Positions 1 through 8,692 of a DNA stretch of 64,000 bases are shown one piece after another; within the stretch, counting starts at the first letter, position 1; each line of letters begins with the position of its first letter. Source of the DNA: Bacteroides caecigallinarum (lineage in GTDB: Bacteria; Bacteroidota; Bacteroidia; Bacteroidales; Bacteroidaceae); NCBI RefSeq assembly GCF_021531075.1, contig NZ_JADYTJ010000004.1, positions 51,333 through 115,332 of the forward strand, written 5' to 3'. The notes under the pieces were generated by a model that saw nothing but the letters and a program-made list of their open reading frames with translations, did no database searches and had not been told where the DNA came from. A program made the translations under genes and the position numbers.

Positions 1-1
1 A

Positions 2-943
2 CTGTCACGAATAGTGAACAATGCCATCAACGAACAGATCCGTCACGACAAACTGGTAAGCTACAATATTCCCCAGTTGCAGAGGATTATGAACGATTTT
101 GATCAGACCTACAGTATACGCACAATCAAATGGAGCGACGACGGCAGCGAGAGCGAATCGAATGCTGGAGTAGCAGTAGCAGCAGGTATGATACTGACAT
201 TCCTCATCTATATGTTCGTAATGTCATACGGAGGTATGGTAATGCAAAGTGTGATGGAAGAGAAGACTAACCGTATCGTAGAGCTTATGATTTCGTCAGT
301 ACGCCCGTTCCAACTCATGATAGGCAAAATCATAGGAATAGGCCTCGTAGGAATACTTCAGCTTGCTATTTGGGGAGTAATGCTCGCAATAATAATCACC
401 GTAGCAGGATTAATGTTCGGAGTATCAGCTATGTCAAATCCTGATGTTATGATGACTGCAACTTCAACTCCTATGCCTGAGGCATCAGAAGCAAATGCCA
501 TACTTGCATCTATCAACAACCTTAATCTGCCGGCACTGGGTGGTATCTTCGTTCTGAACTTTATAGGCGGATATCTGGTTTATGCCTCAATATTTGCAGC
601 GATAGGCGCGTCTATCAATGAAGCAGAAGATTCACAGCAGTTCATGACACCAATAATTTTCCTTCTGGTGTTCGCACTCTATGCCGCAATCTACAGTGCA
701 GAAAATGTCGACGGTCCACTAGCTGTATGGTGCTCTATGATACCATTCACTTCGCCTGTAGTTTCCATGGTGCGTGTTTCGCTGGATGCTCCGGGATGGC
801 AAACTGCCCTATCACTTGTTATTCTCTATGCTTCAGCATTCACACTAATATGGCTAGCAGGCAAGATTTATAGAGTAGGAATACTTATGTATGGCAAAAA
901 ACCTTCGCTGAAAGAGATGATAAAATGGATAAGCTATAAATAA
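2..943 (+). CDS. ABC-2 type transporter permease, 3' part
   Basis: The reading frame is open to the left edge of the window, so only the C-terminal part (about 313 residues) is present and the true start lies outside. The visible part has a hydrophobic helix near residues 55-80, then the stretch EEKTNRIVELMISSVRP and helices around residues 105-145, 180-200, 215-235 and 270-290. The charged 'EEK..RI.E.l.ssv.p..lm.gKi' segment between the first two helices is typical of ABC-2/NatB-type permeases of sodium or drug exporters. The ATPase partner is not in the window. A hairpin follows the stop. Family assignment is confident; the substrate cannot be read from the sequence. Confidence 0.82.
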   Translation: MSRIVNNAINEQIRHDKLVSYNIPQLQRIMNDFDQTYSIRTIKWSDDGSESESNAGVAVAAGMILTFLIYMFVMSYGGMVMQSVMEEKTNRIVELMISSVRPFQLMIGKIIGIGLVGILQLAIWGVMLAIIITVAGLMFGVSAMSNPDVMMTATSTPMPEASEANAILASINNLNLPALGGIFVLNFIGGYLVYASIFAAIGASINEAEDSQQFMTPIIFLLVFALYAAIYSAENVDGPLAVWCSMIPFTSPVVSMVRVSLDAPGWQTALSLVILYASAFTLIWLAGKIYRVGILMYGKKPSLKEMIKWISYK

Positions 944-979
944 ATTTGTTGCTACCGACATCTGTCGGCAAACAAAAAC

Positions 980-1032
980 AATACCCGTTGGATAGTTAAG
1001 CATACAATAACTTAATTCTGCCAACGGGTATT
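980..1032. terminator. Bidirectional terminator hairpin between permease gene and recO
   Basis: A perfect 12-bp inverted repeat, AATACCCGTTGG (980-991) and CCAACGGGTATT (1021-1032), separates two convergent genes. A second short palindrome, CCGACA-TC-TGTCGG, sits at 955-968. Convergent placement suggests use from both sides. The 29-nt loop is longer than usual. Confidence 0.6.
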
Positions 1033-1033
1033 C

Positions 1034-1759
1034 TTATATAAAAAGCTCCTGCAATACCGATAGAGACTTTAGTTCCGGGAAATCCGGTAAATGCAACCGG
1101 TAATATTCGTTTATAATATCCAGACACCTGTTTCTCTCCATACGGTTCATGGCAAACAGATGCATATTGTCGTATTTCATACGCATCAGATTGACTATAC
1201 GCGCCGATTCATCCGGATGGAGGAACATCCCATGAAAAGGTTTCTCCATTGTGAAACATGCATTCATCATATCAAAATAAGCTCCTTCCACATAATCCTC
1301 AGTGTTAGGATAAAGCCCTAAAAACCTCGACAGACGAATGAGGAACACAAGATGGAAGTTTGAAAAACTTTTCTCGCAGGCATCAAGCCACATCACCGAA
1401 CCGGACAAATACGAAAAAAGAGCCTCATCTCTACCCTCTTCTTTTAAGGCACGGAAAAGAAACTCTGAAAGGAACATCGCTATTCCTGATTTATACGGAT
1501 TATATGGAAGTGAAGCGAATACATGCCAAAGCCGGGCTTCACGAACAGGATGTAATGAAGAACATGGACGGATATCAGCTTCCAGTTCAACCATTGCCAA
1601 AGGCTGAAACAACAAACTTATGGAACCATGCTTCTTCGAACGTGAAGCAGACACAAGAAAAGACATTCGCCCATTCTCCAGTGTAAAAACATGAGCGATA
1701 TTTTTTGTGTCATTATACTTGAATGAACATAATACTATTCCCTTATATCTCTGCAACAT
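1034..1759 (-). CDS. recO: DNA repair protein RecO
   Basis: A 241-residue protein with the RecO N-terminal OB-fold pattern (start MLQRYKGIVLCSFKYNDTKN, then VFTLENGRMSFLVSASRSKK) and the helical C-terminal part ending in a leucine-rich tail. RecO works with RecR to load RecA onto SSB-coated single-stranded DNA in gap and break repair. Length fits the family (about 240). The cysteine zinc site seen in some RecO proteins is not evident. It is a single gene on the minus strand and converges on the permease gene. Recognition is from whole-sequence resemblance, since the family has few invariant residues. Confidence 0.9.
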   Translation of the reverse strand: MLQRYKGIVLCSFKYNDTKNIAHVFTLENGRMSFLVSASRSKKHGSISLLFQPLAMVELEADIRPCSSLHPVREARLWHVFASLPYNPYKSGIAMFLSEFLFRALKEEGRDEALFSYLSGSVMWLDACEKSFSNFHLVFLIRLSRFLGLYPNTEDYVEGAYFDMMNACFTMEKPFHGMFLHPDESARIVNLMRMKYDNMHLFAMNRMERNRCLDIINEYYRLHLPDFPELKSLSVLQELFI

Positions 1760-1878
1760 ATCAATACAAAGTTATCAATAAATTACGAAACACTGAAAAC
1801 AGTTGCAAAGTTATTTATACAATTGGCGTATTTCTTTTCCTATATAATAAAAGCCTCTGCAAAGACTTAAAAAAAACA

Positions 1879-1928
1879 TGGCCGCGTTTTATATTAAATG
1901 ACACCGCATTTTAATTAAAACGCGGCCA
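1879..1928. terminator. Terminator hairpin downstream of katA
   Basis: TGGCCGCGTTTT (1879-1890) and AAAACGCGGCCA (1917-1928) form a perfect 12-bp stem. On the minus strand it lies about 30 nt after the katA stop codon and is followed by a T-rich stretch. It also separates katA from recO. Confidence 0.65.
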
Positions 1929-1959
1929 CATTTTGTTTTATTTATTGCAGCATCTACAA

Positions 1960-3408
1960 TCAATCAATTTCCAGCCCAAGCGCTTTGGCTACTCCACGAC
2001 CGTAAGCCTCATCGGCTTTCATACAGTTGTCAATGTGTCTGCGCTTGATTTCTACAGGTATGTCACCCATAGCACGGGCGGTGTTCTCAAACAATACCTG
2101 CTGCTGTTCAGGTGTCATCAGACGGAAGAGAGCTCGCGGCTGTGAATAATAGTCTGTATCGTCCTCACGGTAATCCCACTGATATGCGGCTCCGTCAAGT
2201 TCCAAAGGCGGTTCTTTGTATTCAGTCTGGTTCATCCATTCACCGAAGCTGTTAGGCTCGTAACCGATGGTAGAACCGTGATTCCCGTCCACACGCATCT
2301 GTCCGTCGCGATGATACATATTCAGGAACGGACAACGGCTGCGGTTTACAGGTATCTGATGATGATTCACACCAAGGCGGTAGCGCTGGGTATCGCCGTA
2401 TGAGAACAAACGTCCCTGAAGCATACGATCAGGCGAGAAACTGATTCCCGGAACTACATTTGCAGGATTGAAAGCTGCCTGTTCCACATCGGCAAAATAG
2501 TTTTCAGGATTGCGGTTGAGTTCCATGATACCTACCTCTATCAGCGGATATTCTTTATGCGACCATACCTTAGTCAGGTCGAACGGATTGTAAGGACAGT
2601 TTCTTGCCTGTTCTTCTGTCATAAGCTGTACGAACATCTTCCATTTCGGGAAGTCACCTTTCTCGATACTTTCGTACAAATCGCGCTGATGGCTCTCACG
2701 GTCTTTGGCAATGATGGCCTCGGCTTCCTGGTCAGTCAGATTCTTGATTCCCTGCATAGTGTGAAGATGGAATTTCACCCATGTGCGTACACCTTCGGCA
2801 TTAATAAACGAGAATGTGTGGCTTCCATATCCGTGCATATGTCTGTATGAATACGGAATACCTCTGTCGCTCATCGTGATTGTTACTTGATGTAGTGCTT
2901 CGGGTAGCAGTGTCCAGAAATCCCAGTTGTTCTTAGGGCTGCGCATATTTGTGCGAGGATCGCGCTTAACGGCATGATTCAAATCAGGGAATTTAAGCGG
3001 GTCGCGCAAGAAGAATACCGGAGTATTGTTTCCCACAAGGTCCCAGTTGCCTTCCTCTGTATAGAACTTAATGGCGAAACCTCTGATATCACGTTCTGCA
3101 TCGGCAGCTCCGCGTTCTCCAGCCACAGTAGAGAAACGGACAAAGAGTTCTGTCTCCTTGCCTACTTCTGAAAAGATGGCTGCTTTAGTGTACTTGGTAA
3201 TATCATTAGTAACGGTGAATTTTCCGAAAGCGCCCGAACCTTTCGCATGCATACGTCTTTCAGGAATTACCTCTCTGTCAAAATGTGCCAGTTTCTCAAG
3301 AAACCACACGTCCTGCAAAAGCATAGGGCCTCTTTTTCCGGCAATAGCCACGTTCTGATTGTCGGCTACCGGTGCGCCTTGGGCTGTAGTTAGTTTTTTC
3401 GTTTCCAT
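1960..3408 (-). CDS. katA: Monofunctional haem catalase
   Basis: A 482-residue small-subunit (clade 3) catalase that breaks hydrogen peroxide into water and oxygen. The distal-haem histidine is in [12 protein letters not shown] (His54), the partner asparagine in [11 protein letters not shown] (about Asn127), and the proximal tyrosine in the [14 protein letters not shown] block near residue 335, which is the haem-ligand signature. No signal peptide is visible, so it should be cytoplasmic. It is the last of three closely spaced minus-strand genes (14 nt after the flavodoxin-like gene) and so is probably co-transcribed from the 4.75-kb divergent promoter region. Bacteroides katA is commonly controlled by OxyR; the regulator next door here is a LysR-type protein without the OxyR cysteine pattern. 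Confidence 0.97.
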   Translation of the reverse strand: METKKLTTAQGAPVADNQNVAIAGKRGPMLLQDVWFLEKLAHFDREVIPERRMHAKGSGAFGKFTVTNDITKYTKAAIFSEVGKETELFVRFSTVAGERGAADAERDIRGFAIKFYTEEGNWDLVGNNTPVFFLRDPLKFPDLNHAVKRDPRTNMRSPKNNWDFWTLLPEALHQVTITMSDRGIPYSYRHMHGYGSHTFSFINAEGVRTWVKFHLHTMQGIKNLTDQEAEAIIAKDRESHQRDLYESIEKGDFPKWKMFVQLMTEEQARNCPYNPFDLTKVWSHKEYPLIEVGIMELNRNPENYFADVEQAAFNPANVVPGISFSPDRMLQGRLFSYGDTQRYRLGVNHHQIPVNRSRCPFLNMYHRDGQMRVDGNHGSTIGYEPNSFGEWMNQTEYKEPPLELDGAAYQWDYREDDTDYYSQPRALFRLMTPEQQQVLFENTARAMGDIPVEIKRRHIDNCMKADEAYGRGVAKALGLEID

Positions 3409-3422
3409 AAATACCTACTTAA

Positions 3423-3860
3423 TTATTTAGTTAACATGTTACTATGTATAAAAATATCTAGTTTAGTTTTGTCTTCATCAGTCAAATGGGCAGTCTTCGA
3501 TTTCAAAAAAACATGTTTTCGTTTTCTTGTCATGTTCATAGCCCTACTCATCCTGCTGTACATACTTCCTGTCCTTATCTTGTAAGTAGTAAAAAACATA
3601 ACTTTGTGTTCATCTATAAAATCTGCAACAGATTTACTGAAATCTATCCATTTGCGATGAGGATGCTGCCCTATAACAAACCAGCCGCAAGTCCAACACC
3701 CCGATAACACAATGTCTGATTTCAACAATCTCTGTTTGTCGAAATCCGAAATTGAAGATAAACTGACATCAAGTCCTTTCGACCACAGATACATAGCAAT
3801 CTCTCTGGCATATGCTGCCGTCCGGCCGGTATGGCTATAGTATAAAACCGTCGCTTTCAT
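3423..3860 (-). CDS. Flavodoxin-like protein
   Basis: A 145-residue protein that begins with the flavodoxin FMN-phosphate loop, YYSHTGRTAAYAREIA at residues 7-22, on the usual beta-loop-helix pattern. A middle segment, SDIVLSGCWTCGWFVIGQHP, is in the position of the flavin-isoalloxazine loop. The last 45 residues are basic and less flavodoxin-like (RKRKHVFLKSK). It probably binds FMN and carries electrons. It lies 5 nt after the upstream NHL-repeat gene and 14 nt before katA, so a role in peroxide or redox stress is a reasonable inference. The CxxC in the middle (CWTC) is notable. The exact partner is unknown. Confidence 0.78.
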   Translation of the reverse strand: MKATVLYYSHTGRTAAYAREIAMYLWSKGLDVSLSSISDFDKQRLLKSDIVLSGCWTCGWFVIGQHPHRKWIDFSKSVADFIDEHKVMFFTTYKIRTGSMYSRMSRAMNMTRKRKHVFLKSKTAHLTDEDKTKLDIFIHSNMLTK

Positions 3861-3865
3861 AATCG

Positions 3866-4735
3866 TTATTCCTTAACTATTACGACTCTGCTGTTTGGCA
3901 AATCAGGTATATAGATGTATCCTTCTTTAACTGAAATATCTGCAGGGCCTATCAAAGGACTGTCAAGACTGATATTGACAGGAGCGACGGAACGGTCGGA
4001 AAGGCTTACTTTGCTTACAGAAGCCGGAGCCCAGTTTGTGATATATATGTAATTTCCGTCGGTAGATGTTGCAATACCGTCATACTGTCCTGCAATATCG
4101 ACAAACTTCTCAAGTTTAGGATTAGCCATATCACCTATCTTATATATAACATTCTTTCCTGTTGTATTTCCATCTGCAGGATAAGATGCTACATACATGC
4201 TGCCGTTATTAATGAGCAAACCGTTAGGGCCAGGCACTTTCAGCCATTCTTCAGGAGTATAACCTTTATCACCGCTGATATCTATTCTGAATATACGGTC
4301 CGAATTTGTAACAGAAGCATACAGGTATTTACCGTCGGCAACAAGGTCGTTTACGAACAGATGCCCTTCCGGCAACCTGATAACTACAGGCTTAGATGTC
4401 TTATTAACTGTGCTATAAACTACAATCTTGTTTACATCACAGACAAAGAGTCTGTCTCCTTGTGCAAGCATTCCCTTTGGAGCGGACAGATTTCCGTCAG
4501 TAGGAATAAACGTCTCCGTTTTTCCATCCTTATAATACATTATATATCCCTTGCCTTCATCATTCAACGGATTCAAATTCTCAGTTCCGAAATTGGCTAT
4601 AAGAATACCATTGTTATAAGGTAATGTACTTTCGCAAAAACGTAAACCGTCATTTACAACACTCAATCCTGCCTGTGCTGAAACATATCCACAGACTCCC
4701 ATAAACATAATAGTCAATAAACTTTTCATACGCAT
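3866..4735 (-). CDS. Secreted NHL/SMP-30-like beta-propeller protein
   Basis: A 289-residue protein with a signal peptide (MRMKSLLTIMFMGVCGYVSAQA; cleavage likely near residue 20; Met3 is an alternative start). The mature part consists of repeated 'G.lyv.d...v....' blades such as GDRLFVCDVNKIVVYS, GKYLYASVTNSDRIFRID, NGSMYVASYPADG and GNYIYITNWAPASVSKVSL, which fit a six-bladed propeller of the SMP-30/NHL type. It should be periplasmic or exported. It is the first gene of a run with the flavodoxin-like gene and katA. Why an exported propeller is co-transcribed with a cytoplasmic catalase is not clear. Enzymatic activity (such as lactonase) cannot be established from the sequence. Confidence 0.75.
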   Translation of the reverse strand: MRMKSLLTIMFMGVCGYVSAQAGLSVVNDGLRFCESTLPYNNGILIANFGTENLNPLNDEGKGYIMYYKDGKTETFIPTDGNLSAPKGMLAQGDRLFVCDVNKIVVYSTVNKTSKPVVIRLPEGHLFVNDLVADGKYLYASVTNSDRIFRIDISGDKGYTPEEWLKVPGPNGLLINNGSMYVASYPADGNTTGKNVIYKIGDMANPKLEKFVDIAGQYDGIATSTDGNYIYITNWAPASVSKVSLSDRSVAPVNISLDSPLIGPADISVKEGYIYIPDLPNSRVVIVKE

Positions 4736-4748
4736 TTAAAATTTGTAA

Positions 4749-4785
4749 CAAATATAAATATGCAAAAGATATTTTACTATATTTG
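4749..4785. promoter_or_regulatory. Divergent promoter region, catalase operon / LysR gene
   Basis: Two Bacteroidales -7 boxes (TAnnTTTG) point away from each other: TATATTTG on the plus strand at 4778-4785, serving the LysR gene, and TATATTTG on the minus strand (4756-4749), serving the catalase operon. Neither has a clear TTTG at the usual 19-21 nt distance, which would fit activator-dependent promoters. LysR-type proteins usually bind such divergent spacers. Confidence 0.5.
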
Positions 4786-4835
4786 CGAAATTCTATTTTC
4801 CGATAACAGTTATTGATAAAAACGATAAAGCCTAA

Positions 4836-5720
4836 ATGGAACTAAGACAACTGAAATATTTTGAGAAAGCCTGCGAACTGAAAAACTTTTCCGAAGCATC
4901 AAGAATGCTGCATATCTCACAAAGTACTCTGTCGCAACAGATCAAGCAACTGGAAGACGAACTCAATGTTCTGCTTTTCGACAGAATTGGCAAAAGAATA
5001 ATACCAACCGAAGCCGGACTTGCCTTCCTGCCTTTTGCAAGAAACTCCATTCTTGAGGCAGAAAACGGGAAACAGATTATAAAGGATTTGAAAGGTATCA
5101 TGACAGGCACCCTCAATATCGGTGTGACCTACAGTCTGAGCCATCTGCTGACATGTTCCATTACAGAATTCAAAAAGGCATACCCGGGAATAAAGGTCAT
5201 TATAAATTTCGGCACGTCAAAAGAGCAGATAAAACTCCTTGAGAATAAGCATGTGGATTGTGTACTGTCGTTCGAACCGAAAGAAATCGATGAAGATTAT
5301 GAGAAGATAAAACTATTCTCTTCGAGACTGTATTTCATAGTACACGAATCACACCCACTGTCTCGCCTGTCATCAATCTCGCTGAAAAGAATTCAGGATA
5401 TTGACCTGATTCTGCCTGCTGTGGGATTTGCCACCAGAATGAAGACAGATGAGGTATGTTGCAAGAACGACATTATGCTCAATACAGTGATGGAAATAAA
5501 CGATGTACAGACAATCATCCACCTAATTAGGAAAGGGAACTGGGGAACTATACTGACTAGAGCTGCCATAAAAGACGAACCTGATTTAAAAGCAATTCCT
5601 ATATTATCGGCCGAAATACTGACATCACAGGCTTACCTGTTTTGGCCCAAAGGTAGCTACAGAAAAAAATCGGCAATAGAATTTGCCGAATACGTACAAA
5701 AGGCAGTAAAATACGAATAA
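4836..5720 (+). CDS. LysR-family transcriptional regulator
   Basis: A 294-residue protein with the LysR winged helix-turn-helix at residues 1-60 (MELRQLKYFEKACELKNFSE, then SQSTLSQQIKQLEDELNVLLFDR) and a periplasmic-binding-protein-like effector domain from about residue 90. It is divergent from the NHL/flavodoxin/katA genes with a 100-bp spacer, the classic layout for a LysR protein controlling its neighbour. OxyR would be the expected catalase regulator, but OxyR senses through two cysteines about nine residues apart. Here the only nearby pair is adjacent (Cys208-Cys209), with others at 107 and 142. It is therefore called a LysR-type regulator of unknown effector rather than OxyR. Confidence 0.88.
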   Translation: MELRQLKYFEKACELKNFSEASRMLHISQSTLSQQIKQLEDELNVLLFDRIGKRIIPTEAGLAFLPFARNSILEAENGKQIIKDLKGIMTGTLNIGVTYSLSHLLTCSITEFKKAYPGIKVIINFGTSKEQIKLLENKHVDCVLSFEPKEIDEDYEKIKLFSSRLYFIVHESHPLSRLSSISLKRIQDIDLILPAVGFATRMKTDEVCCKNDIMLNTVMEINDVQTIIHLIRKGNWGTILTRAAIKDEPDLKAIPILSAEILTSQAYLFWPKGSYRKKSAIEFAEYVQKAVKYE

Positions 5721-5828
5721 CACTGAAGTCTACAAATATATTTAAACATCCGAAAACAGATACAAACGGTATTTAACTACAATAAAAAACTTTTTATTAC
5801 CTCTTTAGAAAAAAAATAATACAGAAGT

Positions 5829-5859
5829 TTTGGTATTTTGAAAAAACTTCATACCTTTG
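5829..5859 (+). promoter_or_regulatory. Promoter for tRNA-Glu
   Basis: TTTG at 5829-5832, 19-nt spacer, TACCTTTG at 5852-5859: an exact match to the Bacteroidales housekeeping promoter. It is 56 nt before the tRNA. The preceding stretch from 5721 is AT-rich and holds no other recognisable element. Confidence 0.8.
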
Positions 5860-5914
5860 CATCCGCAATCGAGAAATAATAACCTCGGCAACATCGGAAA
5901 ATCCGATATAGGAT

Positions 5915-5986
5915 GGCCCGTTCGTCTATCGGTTAGGACGCAAGATTTTCATTCTTGAAAGGGGGGTTCGATTCCCCCACGGGCTA
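5915..5986 (+). tRNA. tRNA-Glu (anticodon TTC)
   Basis: A 72-nt cloverleaf. The acceptor GGCCCGT pairs with ACGGGCT, the anticodon stem-loop CAAGA-TTTTCAT-TCTTG exposes TTC, and the T-arm is GGGGG-TTCGATT-CCCCC. The discriminator is A, and no CCA is encoded (CAA follows). It lies 41 nt ahead of rpsT, probably on the same transcript. Confidence 0.96.
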
Positions 5987-6027
5987 CAAATAAACAGTAT
6001 AACGAACAATATTAAAGATTAGTCGAG

Positions 6028-6282
6028 ATGGCAAATCACAAATCATCTATCAAAAGAATTAGACAGGAAGAAAAAAGAAGACTTCACAACAGATATTATG
6101 CTAAGACTATGCGTAATGCTGTGAGAAAACTTCGTGCTACATCAGACAAAGCTGAAGCAGTAGCATTGTATCCAAAAGTACAGAAAATGTTGGATAAATT
6201 GGCTAAGGTTAACATTATCCACAAGAACAAGGCTGCTAACTTGAAGTCAAAATTAGCTGCACACATCGCTAAGATTGCTTAA
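6028..6282 (+). CDS. rpsT: 30S ribosomal protein S20
   Basis: An 84-residue, very basic protein starting [22 protein letters not shown] and ending in [19 protein letters not shown], the S20 pattern of long helices that bind the 5' domain of 16S rRNA. Length is typical. The gene follows tRNA-Glu by 41 nt and has no separate promoter box in between, so it is likely co-transcribed with it. Two terminators follow. Confidence 0.97.
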   Translation: MANHKSSIKRIRQEEKRRLHNRYYAKTMRNAVRKLRATSDKAEAVALYPKVQKMLDKLAKVNIIHKNKAANLKSKLAAHIAKIA

Positions 6283-6305
6283 TTTTAGTACCTTAAAAAG
6301 ATATT

Positions 6306-6332
6306 AAGGCTAGGTTTCTACCTAGCCTTTTG
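6306..6332 (+). terminator. Rho-independent terminator after rpsT
   Basis: AAGGCTAGGT (6306-6315), loop TTCT, ACCTAGCCTT (6320-6329), followed by TTTGTC. A 10-bp stem with a tetraloop, 24 nt after the rpsT stop. Confidence 0.85.
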
Positions 6333-6361
6333 TCGTTTATACACTTCGCATTCTGAAGCAC

Positions 6362-6401
6362 GGTGAAAATCAAAAAACATGCTGATTTTCACCTTTTTTT
6401 T
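6362..6401 (+). terminator. Second terminator before gyrB
   Basis: GGTGAAAATCA (6362-6372) pairs with TGATTTTCACC (6383-6393), followed at once by eight Ts (6394-6401). This tandem terminator insulates gyrB from the rpsT transcript. Confidence 0.85.
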
Positions 6402-6435
6402 GGCTGTTGCGAAAGGTTATTACACAGATTTTTCG

Positions 6436-6443
6436 TAACTTTG
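6436..6443 (+). promoter_or_regulatory. gyrB promoter -7 box
   Basis: TAACTTTG, 26 nt before the ATG at 6470. No clear TTTG lies at the usual upstream distance. Its position means translation must start at 6470 and not at the upstream in-frame start near 6407. Confidence 0.6.
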
Positions 6444-6469
6444 AACGATTAAATAAACTATTTAAAAAC

Positions 6470-8431
6470 ATGAGTGAAGAACTGACACCAAACAGCGGAA
6501 ATAACTACTCGGCAAGTAGTATTCAGGTACTTGAAGGACTTGAAGCCGTACGTAAACGTCCCGCTATGTATATCGGCGACATCAGCGAAAAAGGTTTACA
6601 TCACCTCGTATATGAAGTTGTGGATAACTCCATCGACGAAGCGCTCGCCGGATATTGTACACACATAGAAGTAACAATAAACGAAGATAATTCAATCACC
6701 GTACAGGACAACGGTCGTGGTATTCCTGTCGATTTCCATGAGAAAGAAAAGAAATCTGCCCTGGAAGTCGTTATGACAGTGTTGCACGCCGGAGGTAAAT
6801 TCGACAAAGGTTCATATAAAGTTTCCGGAGGTTTGCATGGTGTGGGTGTATCGTGCGTGAACGCACTTTCTACTCACATGACTACAAACGTATTCCGCAA
6901 CGGTAAGATTTATCAGCAGGAGTACGAATGCGGTAAGCCACTCTACCCCGTAAAGAAAATTGGCACTACAGAGCTAAGAGGTACAAAGCAGACTTTCTGG
7001 CCGGATGCATCGATATTCACCGTAACCGAATATAAATATAACATTCTTCAGGCACGTCTTAGAGAACTGGCATACCTGAACAAAGGTATTACAATCACCC
7101 TTACAGACAAACGCGAGATTGAAGAAGACGGAAGTTATAAGAGCGAAGTATTCCACTCGGACGAAGGTGTAAAGGAATTTGTACGTTTCCTCAACTCTAC
7201 AAATACTCCACTTTTTGATGATGTAATCTATCTGAACACCGAAAAACAGGGTGTTCCTATCGAGTGTGCCATCATGTATAACACAGGTTTCCGCGAAAAC
7301 CTGCATTCATATGTAAATAATATCAACACAATAGAAGGCGGTACTCACGAAGGTGGTTTCCGTGCAGCACTTACACGTGTATTGAAGAAATATGCCGAAG
7401 AGAGCAAGGCGCTGGAAAAAGCAAAAGTTGAAATATCGGGCGAGGACTTCCGCGAAGGTCTTATCGCAGTAATCTCTGTAAAGGTTGCTGAACCTCAGTT
7501 TGAAGGTCAGACAAAAACTAAGCTTGGAAACAGCGAAGTAAGCGGCGCCGTGCAGCAGGCTGTGGGTGAAGCTCTTTCAAACTATCTTGAAGAACATCCT
7601 AAAGAAGCAAAAGTCATTGTTGACAAGGTGGTACTTGCAGCAACAGCACGTATCGCAGCCAGAAAGGCACGCGAGTCTGTACAGCGCAAGAGTCCTATGG
7701 GCGGCGGCGGACTTCCTGGAAAACTGGCCGACTGTTCAAGCCGTGTAGCAGAAGAATGTGAGTTGTTCCTAGTCGAGGGTGACTCTGCGGGTGGTTCCGC
7801 AAAACAGGGACGAAGCAGACAGTTCCAGGCTATCCTTCCTCTGCGAGGAAAAATCCTGAACGTAGAGAAAGCAATGTGGCACAAGGCATTCGAAAGTGAT
7901 GAAGTAAACAACATCATACAGGCACTTGGAATCCGTTTCGGTGTCGAAGAGGAAGACAGCAAGAAGGCAAACATCGAAAAGCTCCGCTATCACAAGGTGA
8001 TAATCATGACCGATGCCGACGTCGATGGTTCTCACATCGACACACTTATAATGACTCTGTTCTACAGATATATGCCTGAAATCATTCAGGAAGGTCACTT
8101 GTATATAGCTACTCCTCCATTGTATAAATGTACAAAAGGTAAGGTTAGCGAATATTGCTACACTGAAGAAGCAAGACATGCCTTCATCCAGAAATATGGC
8201 GACGGAAGCGAGCAGGGAATACATACTCAGAGATACAAAGGTTTGGGTGAAATGAACCCTGAACAGCTTTGGGAAACAACAATGAATCCTGAAACACGTA
8301 TCTTGAAACAAGTACAGATTGAAAACGCTGCCGAAGCAGACTATATTTTCTCTATGCTTATGGGAGATGATGTAGCTCCTCGACGCGAGTTTATAGAAAA
8401 GAATGCTACTTATGCCAATATTGATGCATAA
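6470..8431 (+). CDS. gyrB: DNA gyrase subunit B
   Basis: A 653-residue GyrB, the ATPase subunit of the type II topoisomerase that introduces negative supercoils. The GHKL ATPase domain shows EVVDNSIDEALAGYC, DNGRGIPVD and GGLHGVGVSCVNALS. The TOPRIM domain has EGDSAGG (Glu436) and the metal triad DADVD (Asp515, 517, 519). The C-terminal RYKGLGEMNPEQLWETTMNP block is the GyrB tail signature. The frame stays open to 6407, but a -7 promoter box lies inside that extension and the family begins as MSEE..., so 6470 is chosen. It stands alone between terminators, as usual for gyrB in Bacteroidales. Confidence 0.97.
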   Translation: MSEELTPNSGNNYSASSIQVLEGLEAVRKRPAMYIGDISEKGLHHLVYEVVDNSIDEALAGYCTHIEVTINEDNSITVQDNGRGIPVDFHEKEKKSALEVVMTVLHAGGKFDKGSYKVSGGLHGVGVSCVNALSTHMTTNVFRNGKIYQQEYECGKPLYPVKKIGTTELRGTKQTFWPDASIFTVTEYKYNILQARLRELAYLNKGITITLTDKREIEEDGSYKSEVFHSDEGVKEFVRFLNSTNTPLFDDVIYLNTEKQGVPIECAIMYNTGFRENLHSYVNNINTIEGGTHEGGFRAALTRVLKKYAEESKALEKAKVEISGEDFREGLIAVISVKVAEPQFEGQTKTKLGNSEVSGAVQQAVGEALSNYLEEHPKEAKVIVDKVVLAATARIAARKARESVQRKSPMGGGGLPGKLADCSSRVAEECELFLVEGDSAGGSAKQGRSRQFQAILPLRGKILNVEKAMWHKAFESDEVNNIIQALGIRFGVEEEDSKKANIEKLRYHKVIIMTDADVDGSHIDTLIMTLFYRYMPEIIQEGHLYIATPPLYKCTKGKVSEYCYTEEARHAFIQKYGDGSEQGIHTQRYKGLGEMNPEQLWETTMNPETRILKQVQIENAAEADYIFSMLMGDDVAPRREFIEKNATYANIDA

Positions 8432-8484
8432 TGTAGCTTATATGTTTAACTAAATTTTTTACCTCCTCACATCTTACACGGAGG

Positions 8485-8520
8485 AAAGCCTCGGAGCCTA
8501 TGGATTCCGAGGCTTTTTTT
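8485..8520 (+). terminator. Terminator after gyrB
   Basis: AAAGCCTCGGA (8485-8495) pairs with TCCGAGGCTTT (8506-8516) and leads into a run of Ts to 8520. It lies 54 nt after the gyrB stop. Confidence 0.85.
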
Positions 8521-8641
8521 ATTCATATACATTTATATTTTATAATCCTTGAAACGGCTCCACAAAGCGTATAAAGCGGTTTAATGCCATAAAACATTTA
8601 TATTTTTACTACAAATGCAATAAGGATTATTATAAAATAAC

Positions 8642-8649
8642 TACTTTTG
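8642..8649 (+). promoter_or_regulatory. malQ promoter -7 box
   Basis: TACTTTTG fits TAnnTTTG, 43 nt before the malQ ATG. No TTTG is found 19-21 nt upstream, so confidence is moderate. The rest of the 8521-8692 spacer shows nothing else. Confidence 0.5.
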
Positions 8650-8692
8650 GAAAAATAAAAACTCAATAAAACACTAATACCAAAAGAAAGAT

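Noticed and set aside
4836..5720. Calling the LysR-type gene oxyR because it is divergent from the catalase operon
   Set aside because: The redox cysteines typical of OxyR (two, about nine residues apart) are not there; Cys208 and Cys209 are adjacent. The neighbourhood alone is not enough.
6407..6469. A longer gyrB starting near 6407
   Set aside because: The extension has no GyrB similarity, overlaps the terminator T-run region and contains the -7 promoter box at 6436-6443.
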